DNA of 64,000 bases from Bacteroidetes bacterium UBA1312. Its GTDB lineage: Bacteria > Bacteroidota > Bacteroidia > Chitinophagales > Chitinophagaceae. This document shows positions 17,221 through 25,982 of this stretch, piece by piece. Positions within the stretch are counted from its first letter, which is position 1. Every line of letters starts with the position of its first letter. Under the pieces are notes generated by a model. The model did not search any database. It saw only the letters and a program-made list of their open reading frames with translations, and had not been told where the DNA came from. The position numbers and the translations under genes were made by a program. The stretch spans positions 186,001 to 250,000 of the forward strand of contig DBTQ01000034.1 in assembly GCA_002307135.1 (NCBI GenBank), in the 5' to 3' direction.

Positions 17221-18098
17221 GTTTAAAACATTTGGTGTTTATTGTAAATCCAAGATCGGGAGTAGAGCGCAAGAAAGAAATAGCAGAAGCCATTGATCAA
17301 TGTTTGGATAAAGAGGTTTATTCTTTTGAAATACAATTGACTGAATATGCACAACATGGTGAAGTTCTTGCAAGAACGGCCGCGGAGGCAGGGGCTTTTG
17401 CGGTGGTGGCGGTTGGTGGTGACGGTTCTGTAAATGATGCTTTACGCGGTTTATATGGTACTGACACATTATTTGCCATTATACCTAAGGGTTCTGGTAA
17501 TGGTATGGCTCGTACATTGGGAATCCCGCTAGATGTGGCAAAAGCAATACAATTAATCAATCGCTGTAAAACAGAAAAAATTGATGTTTGTTTTGCTAAT
17601 GACAAACTTTTTATAAGTAATGCGGGAGTTGGATTTGATGCCCTTATTTCCAAAAAGTTTTCGAAAAGCAAGCGTAGAGGTTTAATGGTTTACAGCTGGC
17701 TTGTTACCAAATACCTTTGGCTGTATAAAGAGTGGACTTGGCAAATAAAAGTAGATGATGAATCTATAATAGAACAAAAAGCTTTTCTAGTCAATGTGGC
17801 AAACGGGCAACAGTTCGGTTACGATTTTAAGATAGCACCAACAGCCAGTTATACGGACGGAATGCTTGACTTGGTGATTATCAAAAAATTCCCCAAAATA
17901 TTAGGCGGGTTATTATCCTTGCGATTAATGAACGGTAAAATATTACAAAGCAAATACGTAGAACATTTCCGAGGAAAGAAAATTACAATTAGCAGTCCCG
18001 GTCTCAAACTAATGCAAACTGATGGTGATGCAATAATCTGTTCTAATGAAATCCATTTCAGAATAGAAGAAAATCGTCAGCGCATAATAGTGGGTTAA
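17217..18098 (+). CDS. Diacylglycerol kinase-like lipid kinase (DgkB/YegS family)
   Basis: A 293-residue soluble lipid kinase of the DAGK_cat superfamily. Visible: NPRSG near residue 11, the nucleotide-binding VGGDGSVNDALRGL (about residues 63-76) and PKGSGNGMARTLGIP (about 88-102). The C-terminal beta domain carries SNAGVGFDA and DGMLDLVII. It probably phosphorylates diacylglycerol or a related lipid; sphingoid or ceramide substrates are possible in Bacteroidota. Overlaps nadC by four bases (ATGA). Confidence 0.85.
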   Translation: MSLKHLVFIVNPRSGVERKKEIAEAIDQCLDKEVYSFEIQLTEYAQHGEVLARTAAEAGAFAVVAVGGDGSVNDALRGLYGTDTLFAIIPKGSGNGMARTLGIPLDVAKAIQLINRCKTEKIDVCFANDKLFISNAGVGFDALISKKFSKSKRRGLMVYSWLVTKYLWLYKEWTWQIKVDDESIIEQKAFLVNVANGQQFGYDFKIAPTASYTDGMLDLVIIKKFPKILGGLLSLRLMNGKILQSKYVEHFRGKKITISSPGLKLMQTDGDAIICSNEIHFRIEENRQRIIVG

Positions 18099-18178
18099 TC
18101 AATTAAAATATTGATTTCTCCTTTATAAGTACTTTGAGAATAAAATTTTCTTATTTTGGATAAAAATAGCCAATATTA

Positions 18179-19306
18179 ATGGAGCCTAATAAAGAAAATA
18201 AAAAAACAATTGAACAACTGGCTCATTCTATAAATATATTATTGGCTATTATTGGTGTTTTGTTGGTGACATTATTCTGTTCGCTCTTTTGCAATGTTGT
18301 TCATCCCGATTTTTCTTCTTGGTTCAAAAAAGAAAATATTGATAGCACTGCTATAAAAAATGCACTGGCTAAAATTACGGCTGAAGAAAAAATAAAAAAA
18401 CAGAATGCAATACTTTGGTCAGCCCCTAATACGATCGCAATTGCTGATGACGAAAAAGGCCAGCAAATAAAGTACGGTAAAGAATTAATCGTTCATACGG
18501 CAAAGTACCTAGGACCCAAAGGAACTGTTATGCAAATAAGTAATGGTATGAATTGTCAGAATTGCCATTTGGAAGGAGGTACAAAAGCTTGGGGCAATAA
18601 TTATGGAGCTGTGTTTTCTACATATCCTAAGTACAGGGCCAGAAGTGGTGCTATCGAAAATGTTTACAAACGTGTAAATGATTGTATAGAACGTAGTTTG
18701 AATGGAACATCAATAGATACGTCAAGTGAAGAAATGCAAGCCATAAAATCATATATTGAGTGGATAGGCAAAGATGTGAAAAAAGGAGAAAAACCTAAAG
18801 GCTCTGGCATTTATGATATTGCATTTTTAGACAGAGCGGCTCTACCTGCAAAAGGAAAATTTCTTTTTGCTCAAAAATGTCAAAGTTGTCACCAGGCTAA
18901 TGGACAAGGTTTGCTGAATGAATCAAAAACCGAATATATTTACCCACCGTTATGGGGCAATAATTCATACAATATTGGTGCTGGTTTATTTCGTATTAGC
19001 CGTTTAGCAGGATATATAAAATATAATATGCCTCAGGGTGCTAATTTTGAAAATCCACAATTGACAGACGAGGAGGCTTGGGATATTGCTGCCTTTGTAA
19101 ATTCGCAGTCTCGACCGGCAAAAAATTTAAAGAAAGATTGGCCTAAAACAGAAGAAAAACCTGTCGATCATCCGTTTGGTCCTTATGCTGATAAATTCAG
19201 AGAACTGCAACACAAACTTGGTCCATTCAAACCAATTGTTCAAGAAAGGGAAATACAGAAAAAGCTGAAAGAAAAAAACAAGAACAATTCTAAATCCACC
19301 ATTTAA
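18179..19306 (+). CDS. TsdA-like dihaem cytochrome c (putative thiosulfate dehydrogenase)
   Basis: Membrane-anchored c-type cytochrome of 375 residues. One transmembrane helix (about residues 18-41), then two cytochrome domains. Domain 1 has CQNCH (126-130) and a downstream conserved VNDCIERSLNG with Cys169; TsdA and SoxA use a cysteine at this place as axial haem ligand. Domain 2 has CQSCH (234-238) and a candidate axial Met283 in NMPQG. Thiosulfate dehydrogenases of this family join two thiosulfates to tetrathionate and pass electrons on. The gene begins a tight cluster, only four bases before the SoxB-like gene. A SoxXA-type role in a Sox-like system is the alternative. The family fold is clear; the substrate is inferred. 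Confidence 0.75.
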   Translation: MEPNKENKKTIEQLAHSINILLAIIGVLLVTLFCSLFCNVVHPDFSSWFKKENIDSTAIKNALAKITAEEKIKKQNAILWSAPNTIAIADDEKGQQIKYGKELIVHTAKYLGPKGTVMQISNGMNCQNCHLEGGTKAWGNNYGAVFSTYPKYRARSGAIENVYKRVNDCIERSLNGTSIDTSSEEMQAIKSYIEWIGKDVKKGEKPKGSGIYDIAFLDRAALPAKGKFLFAQKCQSCHQANGQGLLNESKTEYIYPPLWGNNSYNIGAGLFRISRLAGYIKYNMPQGANFENPQLTDEEAWDIAAFVNSQSRPAKNLKKDWPKTEEKPVDHPFGPYADKFRELQHKLGPFKPIVQEREIQKKLKEKNKNNSKSTI

Positions 19307-19310
19307 TATT

Positions 19311-21002
19311 ATGAGTAATAACGACAGACGTGGCTTTATTAAAAAACTGAGCATCGCAGGAATTGGTGCAGCTATACTCAATCCAATAAGCGCTTTAGCA
19401 GACATTTCAGATGATACTCATACTGCATCAAATGAAAAACAGGATGAAACGACAATTATTAGCATTTTGCAAACTACAGATGTCCATTGCCAAATACATC
19501 CACATGATGAATTGTTCTGGGAAAATAATAAAGCAGTGTTTCGAAAAACAGGAGGTTATGCACATATAGCTACAATGCTGCATGATTTGAAAAAGAAAAA
19601 TCCAAACACGTTTACTATTGATACCGGCGATATGTTTCAAGGCAGCGAACTTTCTGTAAAAACTACCGGTAAAGCTTTTGTGCCAGTACTAAATGCCCTG
19701 AATTACGATTTGTTTTTACCTGGTAACTGGGAAGTTATTTATGGTAAAAAGAATATGCAAACATTGATGGGTTCTTTGAATGCACCAAAGATTTGTACCA
19801 ATATGTATCATGATTTGGGTGAAGGTAAAAAGGGTGAACTCATTTTTCAGCCTTATCATATATGGTCTGTTTCAGGCGTAAAGATTGGATTTTTAGGATA
19901 CACCGACCCGTTGGTACCAATTCGGCAATCTCCCAATTATAGCAAAGGGATTTTATATACTAAACCTGAAGAAAACTTAGCACATTACATTGATGTATTG
20001 CGCAACCAAGAGCAATGTAATTATGTAATTATCATTGCACATTTGGGCCTTTCACAACAAATAGCATTGGCAAATATGCCAGAGTGCGAGGGTGTCAATT
20101 ATATTTTAGGTGGAGATACACATGAACGTGTTCGTAAACCAATTGAATGTAAATATGCTAAAGTGGTTGAGCCGGGTGCATTCGGATCCTTCATCGGAAA
20201 ATTAGATTTGACCGTTCAAAATGGAAAAGTAATAGAGGATCATTATGATTTATTAGAAGTAAAAACGCCTGATATCAAACCAAATAAAAAGATTGAAGTA
20301 CTATTAGCAGGAAGTGAAGCCATATATAAAGAGCATATTAATCAGGTTATTGGTTATAGCACCATTCCATTATATCGTTATTTCGTTGTGGAGAATCCTA
20401 TTGATACAATGATATTGGAGGCACTACATTTCAAGTTTCCGGAAATTGATATCGTATTGTCCAATGGATTCCGTTTTTGTCCGCCACGTACCACACCTGA
20501 CCATACAGGCAATATCCCCATTACCAATGGTTTTATATTTGATATGCTTCCTGTAGATAGTACAGTGCGTACCGCAAAAGTAACCGGTAAGCAACTGAAA
20601 GAGTGGTTGGAAAAAGAATTAAATAATGTTTTTGCCAAAGATGCCTCCAAAAGATTAGGCGGCTGGGTTGTAAAATTTAAAGGCATGAAAATGTCATTTA
20701 ATGCTTATGCTGAAATGGGGAAAAGAATACAAACTATGACTATCAAAGAAGAAGCGGTGAATATGGAAAAAGTATATACAATTCTTGCTTGTGAACGCGA
20801 TGGAGATCCAGCAGACATGCTCTGTCGAATGACAAAAGTGTCTGATGGACACAATACAGAATCAACTTTGCATAAAGTAATGATTGAATATATTACAACT
20901 CATTCACCACTCACGCCAACACCACCTAAGGCTGCAATTATATTGGATGCCCCACAAACACTATTATCACAAGTGAGTGGTGTAGATTATCAATTTACTT
21001 AA
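19311..21002 (+). CDS. SoxB-like metallophosphatase / 5'-nucleotidase family protein
   Basis: A 563-residue exported hydrolase. The N-terminus NNDRRGFIKKL followed by a hydrophobic stretch is a twin-arginine signal (R6, R7). The metallophosphoesterase domain has QTTDVHCQIHPHD, DTGDMFQGSE, PGNWEVIYG, AHLG and GGDTHE in order, that is, a full dinuclear metal site. GNWE replaces the GNHE/D usual in 5'-nucleotidases, as I recall for SoxB thiosulfohydrolases. The C-terminal 5'-nucleotidase domain follows (about 340-520). Together with the TsdA-like cytochrome immediately upstream this suggests hydrolysis of a sulfonate/thiosulfonate carrier intermediate. An ordinary periplasmic nucleotidase is the alternative. 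Confidence 0.72.
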   Translation: MSNNDRRGFIKKLSIAGIGAAILNPISALADISDDTHTASNEKQDETTIISILQTTDVHCQIHPHDELFWENNKAVFRKTGGYAHIATMLHDLKKKNPNTFTIDTGDMFQGSELSVKTTGKAFVPVLNALNYDLFLPGNWEVIYGKKNMQTLMGSLNAPKICTNMYHDLGEGKKGELIFQPYHIWSVSGVKIGFLGYTDPLVPIRQSPNYSKGILYTKPEENLAHYIDVLRNQEQCNYVIIIAHLGLSQQIALANMPECEGVNYILGGDTHERVRKPIECKYAKVVEPGAFGSFIGKLDLTVQNGKVIEDHYDLLEVKTPDIKPNKKIEVLLAGSEAIYKEHINQVIGYSTIPLYRYFVVENPIDTMILEALHFKFPEIDIVLSNGFRFCPPRTTPDHTGNIPITNGFIFDMLPVDSTVRTAKVTGKQLKEWLEKELNNVFAKDASKRLGGWVVKFKGMKMSFNAYAEMGKRIQTMTIKEEAVNMEKVYTILACERDGDPADMLCRMTKVSDGHNTESTLHKVMIEYITTHSPLTPTPPKAAIILDAPQTLLSQVSGVDYQFT

Positions 21003-21008
21003 GTAATT

Positions 21009-21016
21009 TACTTTTG
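21009..21016 (+). promoter_or_regulatory. Candidate -7 element before the YeeE/YedE gene
   Basis: TACTTTTG fits TAnnTTTG. It begins 7 bases after the SoxB-like stop and lies 27 bases before the ATG at 21044, so the two membrane-protein genes may have their own promoter. Confidence 0.4.
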
Positions 21017-21043
21017 TATTTTTTAAAAGGAAAAACAAATCAG

Positions 21044-21610
21044 ATGTTAGAAATAATTAAACAGCCGTGGCATTGGTTGGCAGGAGGAATTATTATTGGC
21101 CTTACTGTACCGGCTTTATTGCTCTTGGGTAATAAGAAATTTGGTATATCGTCCTCACTACGCCATATATGCGCTATGTGCTTACCAGCGAATATTCCTT
21201 TTTTTAAATATGATTGGAAAAAGGAAGTATGGAATTTATTTTTTGTTGTTGGGGTAGTTATCGGAGGTTTTATAGCCAGTAATTATTTACAAAATTCCAA
21301 CAGCATAGTTATCGCTCAAAAGACCCAAACAACACTGAGTGCTTATGGTATTACCGATTTTACTAAACTGATGCCAGAGGATATTTTCAACTGGTCGAAC
21401 TTATTTACGCTTAAAGGTTTTGTATTTTTTATTATTGGGGGTTTCCTTGTTGGTTTTGGTACACGCTATGCGGGTGGCTGTACTTCAGGGCATTCTATTA
21501 TGGGATTATCCAATTTGCAATTACCATCCTTGATTGCAACTATTTCTTTTATGGTTGGTGGTTTTATATGTGCTAATATTATTTTACCACTCATTTTCAA
21601 ATTATTTTAG
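21044..21610 (+). CDS. YeeE/YedE family membrane protein (thiosulfate/sulfur transport-like)
   Basis: Polytopic inner-membrane protein of 188 residues. A signature segment GTRYAGGCTSGHSIMGLSNL near residue 145 carries the conserved cysteine of the YeeE/YedE (TsuA) family, which takes up thiosulfate or moves sulfur equivalents. Single-repeat length is half that of TsuA. The ATG at 21044, preceded by AAAAGGAAAA, is preferred over a TTG at 21014. It pairs with the next gene, which provides the second half-size partner. Confidence 0.82.
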   Translation: MLEIIKQPWHWLAGGIIIGLTVPALLLLGNKKFGISSSLRHICAMCLPANIPFFKYDWKKEVWNLFFVVGVVIGGFIASNYLQNSNSIVIAQKTQTTLSAYGITDFTKLMPEDIFNWSNLFTLKGFVFFIIGGFLVGFGTRYAGGCTSGHSIMGLSNLQLPSLIATISFMVGGFICANIILPLIFKLF

Positions 21611-21614
21611 GACA

Positions 21615-22025
21615 ATGAAAAATATAAAATACTTAATTGTTGGTATTATTTTCGGAATCGCTTTTGTAAAAGCAGAAATCATTAGTTGGTTTCGTATTCA
21701 GGAAATGTTTCAGCTCACATCATTTCATATGTACGGTGTTATTGGAACAGCAGTAGTAGTTGGTATGATTTCAGTCTTTATTATTAAAAAATGCCAGATT
21801 AAAACTTTTTCAGGAATGGCAATTACTATCGACGACAAAACATTTGATAAGGGTCAAATATATGGCGGGTTAATATTTGGTATTGGTTGGGCTATTACCG
21901 GAGCTTGTCCAGGTCCGTTGTTTGCACAAATCGGGAGTGGTTTCACAGTGGTGAGTATAACGCTTATATCTGCTATTGCAGGTACTTGGGTATATGGAAA
22001 ATTTGAAAAAAAACTCCCTCATTAA
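21615..22025 (+). CDS. YeeE/YedE-type half-size membrane protein (DUF6691-like)
   Basis: A 136-residue membrane protein with four hydrophobic segments and the motif GWAITGACPGPLFAQIG near residue 95, again with the conserved cysteine. It starts four bases after the previous stop. In other bacteria such half-size pairs flank persulfide dioxygenases and rhodaneses and act together on reduced sulfur. The upstream 84-bp extension of this frame overlaps the previous gene and is not needed. Confidence 0.8.
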   Translation: MKNIKYLIVGIIFGIAFVKAEIISWFRIQEMFQLTSFHMYGVIGTAVVVGMISVFIIKKCQIKTFSGMAITIDDKTFDKGQIYGGLIFGIGWAITGACPGPLFAQIGSGFTVVSITLISAIAGTWVYGKFEKKLPH

Positions 22026-22037
22026 TTCTGTATTCTT

Positions 22038-22655
22038 TTAAGCAGCTAATGCTACTCTTTGCAAAATAATTTTGCAAGGAATATTGGAGGTTACTTGCAC
22101 ATAGTGATTTTCATAGCGAGGGATACGAAGAAAAGAGCCAGGTATCAATGAGTAAACTTGCTCACCAATTGTTATATCGCATGTACCTTCCACTATTAAA
22201 AATTGTTCTATTTCGTTTGTGTGTTCTTCAGGTAATGCTCCTTGCTTTAGCCACACAATAGCAGTAATAGCTTCATCATTAAGCCCTATTATATGTGCAT
22301 ATGCATCTTTTAACTCCTGATTAAGTTGCAAATCTCTTCTGTCGAGCCAAATTTTATAGTCGATAATCTGAGAACCTTCGTGTAGAATGGGTGGGTTATT
22401 GGGTAGCTCTCCACTTTCAATACGATCCATATAATTTATGGTTGCCATCAAAAACGGTTTTATAGAAGGATTTGGTTGAACAGCATGTGTGGTAGCATAT
22501 TGCTCTAGTGCAATACTTATTTCATTTATTTCATTAGCTACTTCCGGGAACAAAGCAGCCATTGATTCTACTTTCTTAATTTCAGCAGCATCTAATTGAC
22601 CCATCACATACATTTCCAATGTACCAGAGTTCAGAAACTCTTCCAAGCTACTCAT
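22038..22655 (-). CDS. Cupin protein with anti-sigma-like N-terminus (ChrR-like)
   Basis: A 205-residue cytosolic protein. The N-terminal 60 residues (SGTLEMYVMGQLDAAEIKKVESM) match the helical anti-sigma domain of Bacteroidota RskA/ChrR-like regulators. The C-terminal 90 residues are a cupin with a possible metal site: HTNEIEQFLIVEG, then PGSFLRIPRYENHY. No ECF sigma gene is adjacent. Its stop lies 12 bases from the convergent YeeE/YedE gene. It could sense oxidant or sulfur species for the adjacent module; that is inference. Confidence 0.72.
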   Translation of the reverse strand: MSSLEEFLNSGTLEMYVMGQLDAAEIKKVESMAALFPEVANEINEISIALEQYATTHAVQPNPSIKPFLMATINYMDRIESGELPNNPPILHEGSQIIDYKIWLDRRDLQLNQELKDAYAHIIGLNDEAITAIVWLKQGALPEEHTNEIEQFLIVEGTCDITIGEQVYSLIPGSFLRIPRYENHYVQVTSNIPCKIILQRVALAA

Positions 22656-22722
22656 TTTGCTAAAGTATTTTAAATATCGAGCTATTGGCTCAATTTCATT
22701 TACAATATATTCTTGTTGATTT

Positions 22723-22741
22723 ACTATTCATTTGGAATAGT
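22723..22741. repeat. Short inverted repeat upstream of the cupin gene
   Basis: ACTATTC / GAATAGT arms (22723-22729, 22735-22741) with a 5-base loop, in the 229-base gap between two minus-strand genes. A second, wider pair ATATACTCAA / TTGAGTATAT lies at 22745-22754 and 22803-22812. Possible operator; no other feature is visible in this gap. Confidence 0.3.
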
Positions 22742-22884
22742 AAAATATACTCAACAAAATTACTTAGAATTCATCTTTTTGCTTAGTTAAATAACCGCTA
22801 TTTTGAGTATATACGTAGAAATGCCTCTTTTAGTTTCTTTTGTAATAGAGAAAACACCATACACATATGGCTAGTTCAAATTTA

Positions 22885-23955
22885 TTATTTGATGAAAGTA
22901 GTGTAACCAATTTCATTTCTAGAACTAACGCGTAGTACATATTGACCAGAAGGAAAACTATTCAGATCCAAATGATTATTGTTTGAATAAGAACCAATTT
23001 GCTTTCCTTGCACATCAAATAAATCTATTTGATAATTGTTCCAGCCTACAGGAACTTCAATATTAAGTAAATGATTTCCTACAGGATTTGGATATGCTTT
23101 TAATACATGGTAGGTTTGTGCAATACCAGCAATACTTAATAATCCTTTACGTGTAGAATCTCGGTAGCGCATATTTGAAACTGTTTCTGTAGTACCTGTA
23201 ATATTAGTGGTAACCCAGAGTACAGGATAATGCTCACCATTAGCCAAAAATTTATATTCTACAGTATTTCGTGGTATGCCAATTTTTGAAATGATTAAAT
23301 CTATAGAATCGATTTCGTGAATTTCAGATCGAACTCTAATACAGTTTACAGGTGTTGAATAGTATGGTGTAGTAATTGTACCCCATCCGTCTACCCTGGT
23401 TTTTCTATATCCTTTTTGTTTTATGCTACCTATTGTTGGCAAAGAAAAACTCAAAGCGTAAGTAGAGCTATCAGAACGTAAGTAGTTAAGTGGAAAATAA
23501 TACCACTCGTCTTCATCGGTATAGTTTACTGGCGTAGGTATTCCACTTATTACAGCAGCAAAACCTTCTGCAACATATCGATTTGGGCTCGTTTTTTTAT
23601 TAAAAAATGTATATAGATTATTTACTGAAATAGGTAAAACACTACTTAAACCAGGTAAACTATCAGCTACTTTGTAGCCATAGGCCGTTGGAGAAATAGT
23701 GAGTGCATAAGTAATATTTACAGCCGAAGCCGTTTTGAAGGTATCCACACCTTGACTAATTGGGCTTAACAAACTATAATTCCAAGCTTTGCTTGCTCCA
23801 CTATCTGCAATATTGAACGTGATGCTTGTATTGTTTGCAACACTGTAGCTTAAAGTATCACCTGATATAGGCATATCACTTGCAGTAATACTTATTTGCG
23901 AAAAAGCAGGTTGAATAACAAATGCAGCTCCAATTGCTAGTAATATTTTTTTCAT
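22885..23955 (-). CDS. Secreted protein with T9SS type A sorting domain
   Basis: A 356-residue exported protein. Signal peptide at residues 1-19 (ending QPAFSQ). The central region is beta-rich without a domain that I recognise. The last 75 residues are a T9SS sorting domain: AYPNPVGNHLLNIEVP, then LFDVQGKQIG and FPSGQYVLRVSS. It has its own transcription unit, minus strand. Function unknown. Confidence 0.75.
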   Translation of the reverse strand: MKKILLAIGAAFVIQPAFSQISITASDMPISGDTLSYSVANNTSITFNIADSGASKAWNYSLLSPISQGVDTFKTASAVNITYALTISPTAYGYKVADSLPGLSSVLPISVNNLYTFFNKKTSPNRYVAEGFAAVISGIPTPVNYTDEDEWYYFPLNYLRSDSSTYALSFSLPTIGSIKQKGYRKTRVDGWGTITTPYYSTPVNCIRVRSEIHEIDSIDLIISKIGIPRNTVEYKFLANGEHYPVLWVTTNITGTTETVSNMRYRDSTRKGLLSIAGIAQTYHVLKAYPNPVGNHLLNIEVPVGWNNYQIDLFDVQGKQIGSYSNNNHLDLNSFPSGQYVLRVSSRNEIGYTTFIK

Positions 23956-24047
23956 TTACCTGATAATATTTAAACATGAAGTTAGTAAATAATGGTTGAC
24001 AAGTGTTAATTTATTTGCTTGTAACGAGCACTAATATACTTTAAAAA

Positions 24048-24443
24048 TTAAAAATCCCTCCTTCTGTTTTCCTTTTTCTGGGAAATTATACGCTTACTTT
24101 CGAGTCTTTTTTCTATTATTGCTTTAGGAATTTTCGTGGGTTTCCTTTGGGTTGGTATATGTATAGCCTTGGCAACTAAAGATAATAATTTTCTTTTAGC
24201 TATATCTTTGTTTTCTAATTGCGATCTGGTTTCAGAGCATTTTACTAATAGATAACCGTCTTTATTTATTTGTTTGGCCAGCTTTATATAGATCAGCTCC
24301 TTTTCTTCAATGCTGAAAAACTTCGATTCATTAATAAGCCACCATGCTTCAGCCATGGTCTCTACTTTATTTACGTTTTGTCCACCCTTTCCCCCACTTC
24401 GTGCTGTTGTATAAAATATTTCGGAACTAAAATCAATCATCAC
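24048..24443 (-). CDS. arfB: Alternative ribosome-rescue factor ArfB (peptidyl-tRNA hydrolase)
   Basis: A 131-residue release-factor-like protein that hydrolyses peptidyl-tRNA on ribosomes stalled without a stop codon. Residues 15-27 hold SGGKGGQNVNKVE, with the catalytic GGQ, and the C-terminal tail is highly basic (KRIISQKKENRRRDF) as needed to enter the empty mRNA channel. The ATG at 24443 overlaps the end of the antiporter gene by 11 bases, so it is the downstream gene of that operon. A start at the second Met is equally possible. Confidence 0.9.
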   Translation of the reverse strand: MMIDFSSEIFYTTARSGGKGGQNVNKVETMAEAWWLINESKFFSIEEKELIYIKLAKQINKDGYLLVKCSETRSQLENKDIAKRKLLSLVAKAIHIPTQRKPTKIPKAIIEKRLESKRIISQKKENRRRDF

Positions 24444-25617
24444 CTTGTTGTTGTTTTTCTTTTTGGGTAAACATAATGCCGAGCATCATTACCAAGCTGC
24501 TGAATAAAATTATTTGAATAATTAGTGACCGATTAACTATCGGTATTGTTTGTTCCAGAGGTATTGCCAAAAATAGTAAAATAGTAATCAGGCCCCTCGG
24601 AGCAATAAACATTAATGGGAATACTGGAAGATGGATAAGTTTGAGAATAACTCCTCTTATTATAAAAACACACGCAACAAAAGATAAAGACCAAATTACA
24701 GTTTCCCTATTCAAAATTTCGGCAGTTTCCATCATATACCCAAACAAAATAAAGAATAAGGCACGAATTATAAAAGTCGTCTCAGACGTTATTTCGCGGA
24801 ATTTATGGACTTCTTTTTCGAGTTCTACAGGTTTCAATTTTTCAATCCACTTAATCCGCTTCAATTCATCTAAGTTTCCTAAAAACATTCCAAAAAGTAA
24901 AATAAATACTAGACCCGGAAGGTGGTAAATTTTAGAAATGTTGTAAATGAGAATGATAAGTAGAATAATAGGAGCGAATTTAATATGATGATCAATCTTA
25001 CTCATCAAAAAGGATAATCCGGCAGTGGCGATAAAAGAAACAATAGCGATTAACAACAATTCTAATATAAAATGACCTATAGATGCCATGTCAATATTAG
25101 CGTTAAGTACAATAAAATTGAAAAAAAGAACACCCAAAATATCCGAAAGACTACTTTCGTAAATTACAAATTCCTTCTCTTTATTTTTAAGATTCCGGGC
25201 TGTGGGAATGGCAATTGCACTGCTGATAATACAAATGGGAATAACGTTTGCCAATGAATTTTTAAAAGACCCCTGATGATAATAGTACAATACCCATGCT
25301 GATATAAGAGATAATATCAGCATGGGTAGAAGAGCCACGATAAAAGATTTTCCGATTATAGATATTTTACTTTTATTTAATTCCAGCTCCAAAGATCCTT
25401 CTAGCACAATAAGAATCAATCCAATCGTCCCCAAAACAGGTAATACTGTATTAAGCCCTGATACCTGAATATTTAATAAATTTGTAGCCTGCCTTACTAG
25501 CCAACCTAAAAAAAGTAAGAGTATAACAGACGGAATTTTGGTTCGGGCTGCACTTACATCAAAAATGTAAGCAATAAGCAACAAAGCGCAGAGCATAATA
25601 ATGATTCCAGTAGTCAT
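24433..25617 (-). CDS. Cation:proton antiporter (CPA family, NhaP/KefB-like)
   Basis: A 394-residue inner-membrane protein with about 12 hydrophobic segments and no cytosolic C-terminal NAD-binding domain. Family cues are the LGTIGLILIVLEGSLEL segment near residue 65 and CIISSAIAIPTARNLKNK near residue 130. It exchanges Na+ or K+ for H+. Likely first gene of an operon with arfB. The ion cannot be told from sequence. Confidence 0.82.
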   Translation of the reverse strand: MTTGIIIMLCALLLIAYIFDVSAARTKIPSVILLLFLGWLVRQATNLLNIQVSGLNTVLPVLGTIGLILIVLEGSLELELNKSKISIIGKSFIVALLPMLILSLISAWVLYYYHQGSFKNSLANVIPICIISSAIAIPTARNLKNKEKEFVIYESSLSDILGVLFFNFIVLNANIDMASIGHFILELLLIAIVSFIATAGLSFLMSKIDHHIKFAPIILLIILIYNISKIYHLPGLVFILLFGMFLGNLDELKRIKWIEKLKPVELEKEVHKFREITSETTFIIRALFFILFGYMMETAEILNRETVIWSLSFVACVFIIRGVILKLIHLPVFPLMFIAPRGLITILLFLAIPLEQTIPIVNRSLIIQIILFSSLVMMLGIMFTQKEKQQQGDD

Positions 25618-25982
25618 TGTATTGGTAACAGTAGATTAAATATGATTAAACCAAAATCTATCAAATATACGTTCATGTTATTATACAGAAATGCTATTTT
25701 CTATTTTGTCTAACAAATGCTATTTTACAGGTATAATTATTCTTCTTGGGTATTAACATTTCATGAATTGTCATTGAATTGAAAGAAAAACTAACATTTT
25801 TACTGACACTCAAATGACAAATAGAAAAAATAAAATGTATAAAAATGGCCGAAAGCCGCGTCAATGCTGAAAAATATTTTTTTGAAAATGTGTATAAACT
25901 TTCAATTTTGTGTTGTAGTTTTGCCATGTTTTCGTCTAAAAGGAACGTTAATTTTAATCTTTTTCCGGTGCCAGATAAAAAT
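25618..25982 (+). promoter_or_regulatory. Leader and promoter region of the alternative complex III genes
   Basis: A 365-base gap between the divergent antiporter and actA. It contains TAGTTTTG (25916-25923), a match to TAnnTTTG, about 60 bases before the actA start. No convincing -33 element or structured RNA was seen. An in-frame upstream extension of actA exists but has no signal-peptide logic. Confidence 0.45.

Noticed and set aside
18096..18115. Weak inverted repeat after the lipid kinase gene
   Set aside because: Seven-base A/T-rich arms with no G-C core and no T-run of note; not enough for a terminator.
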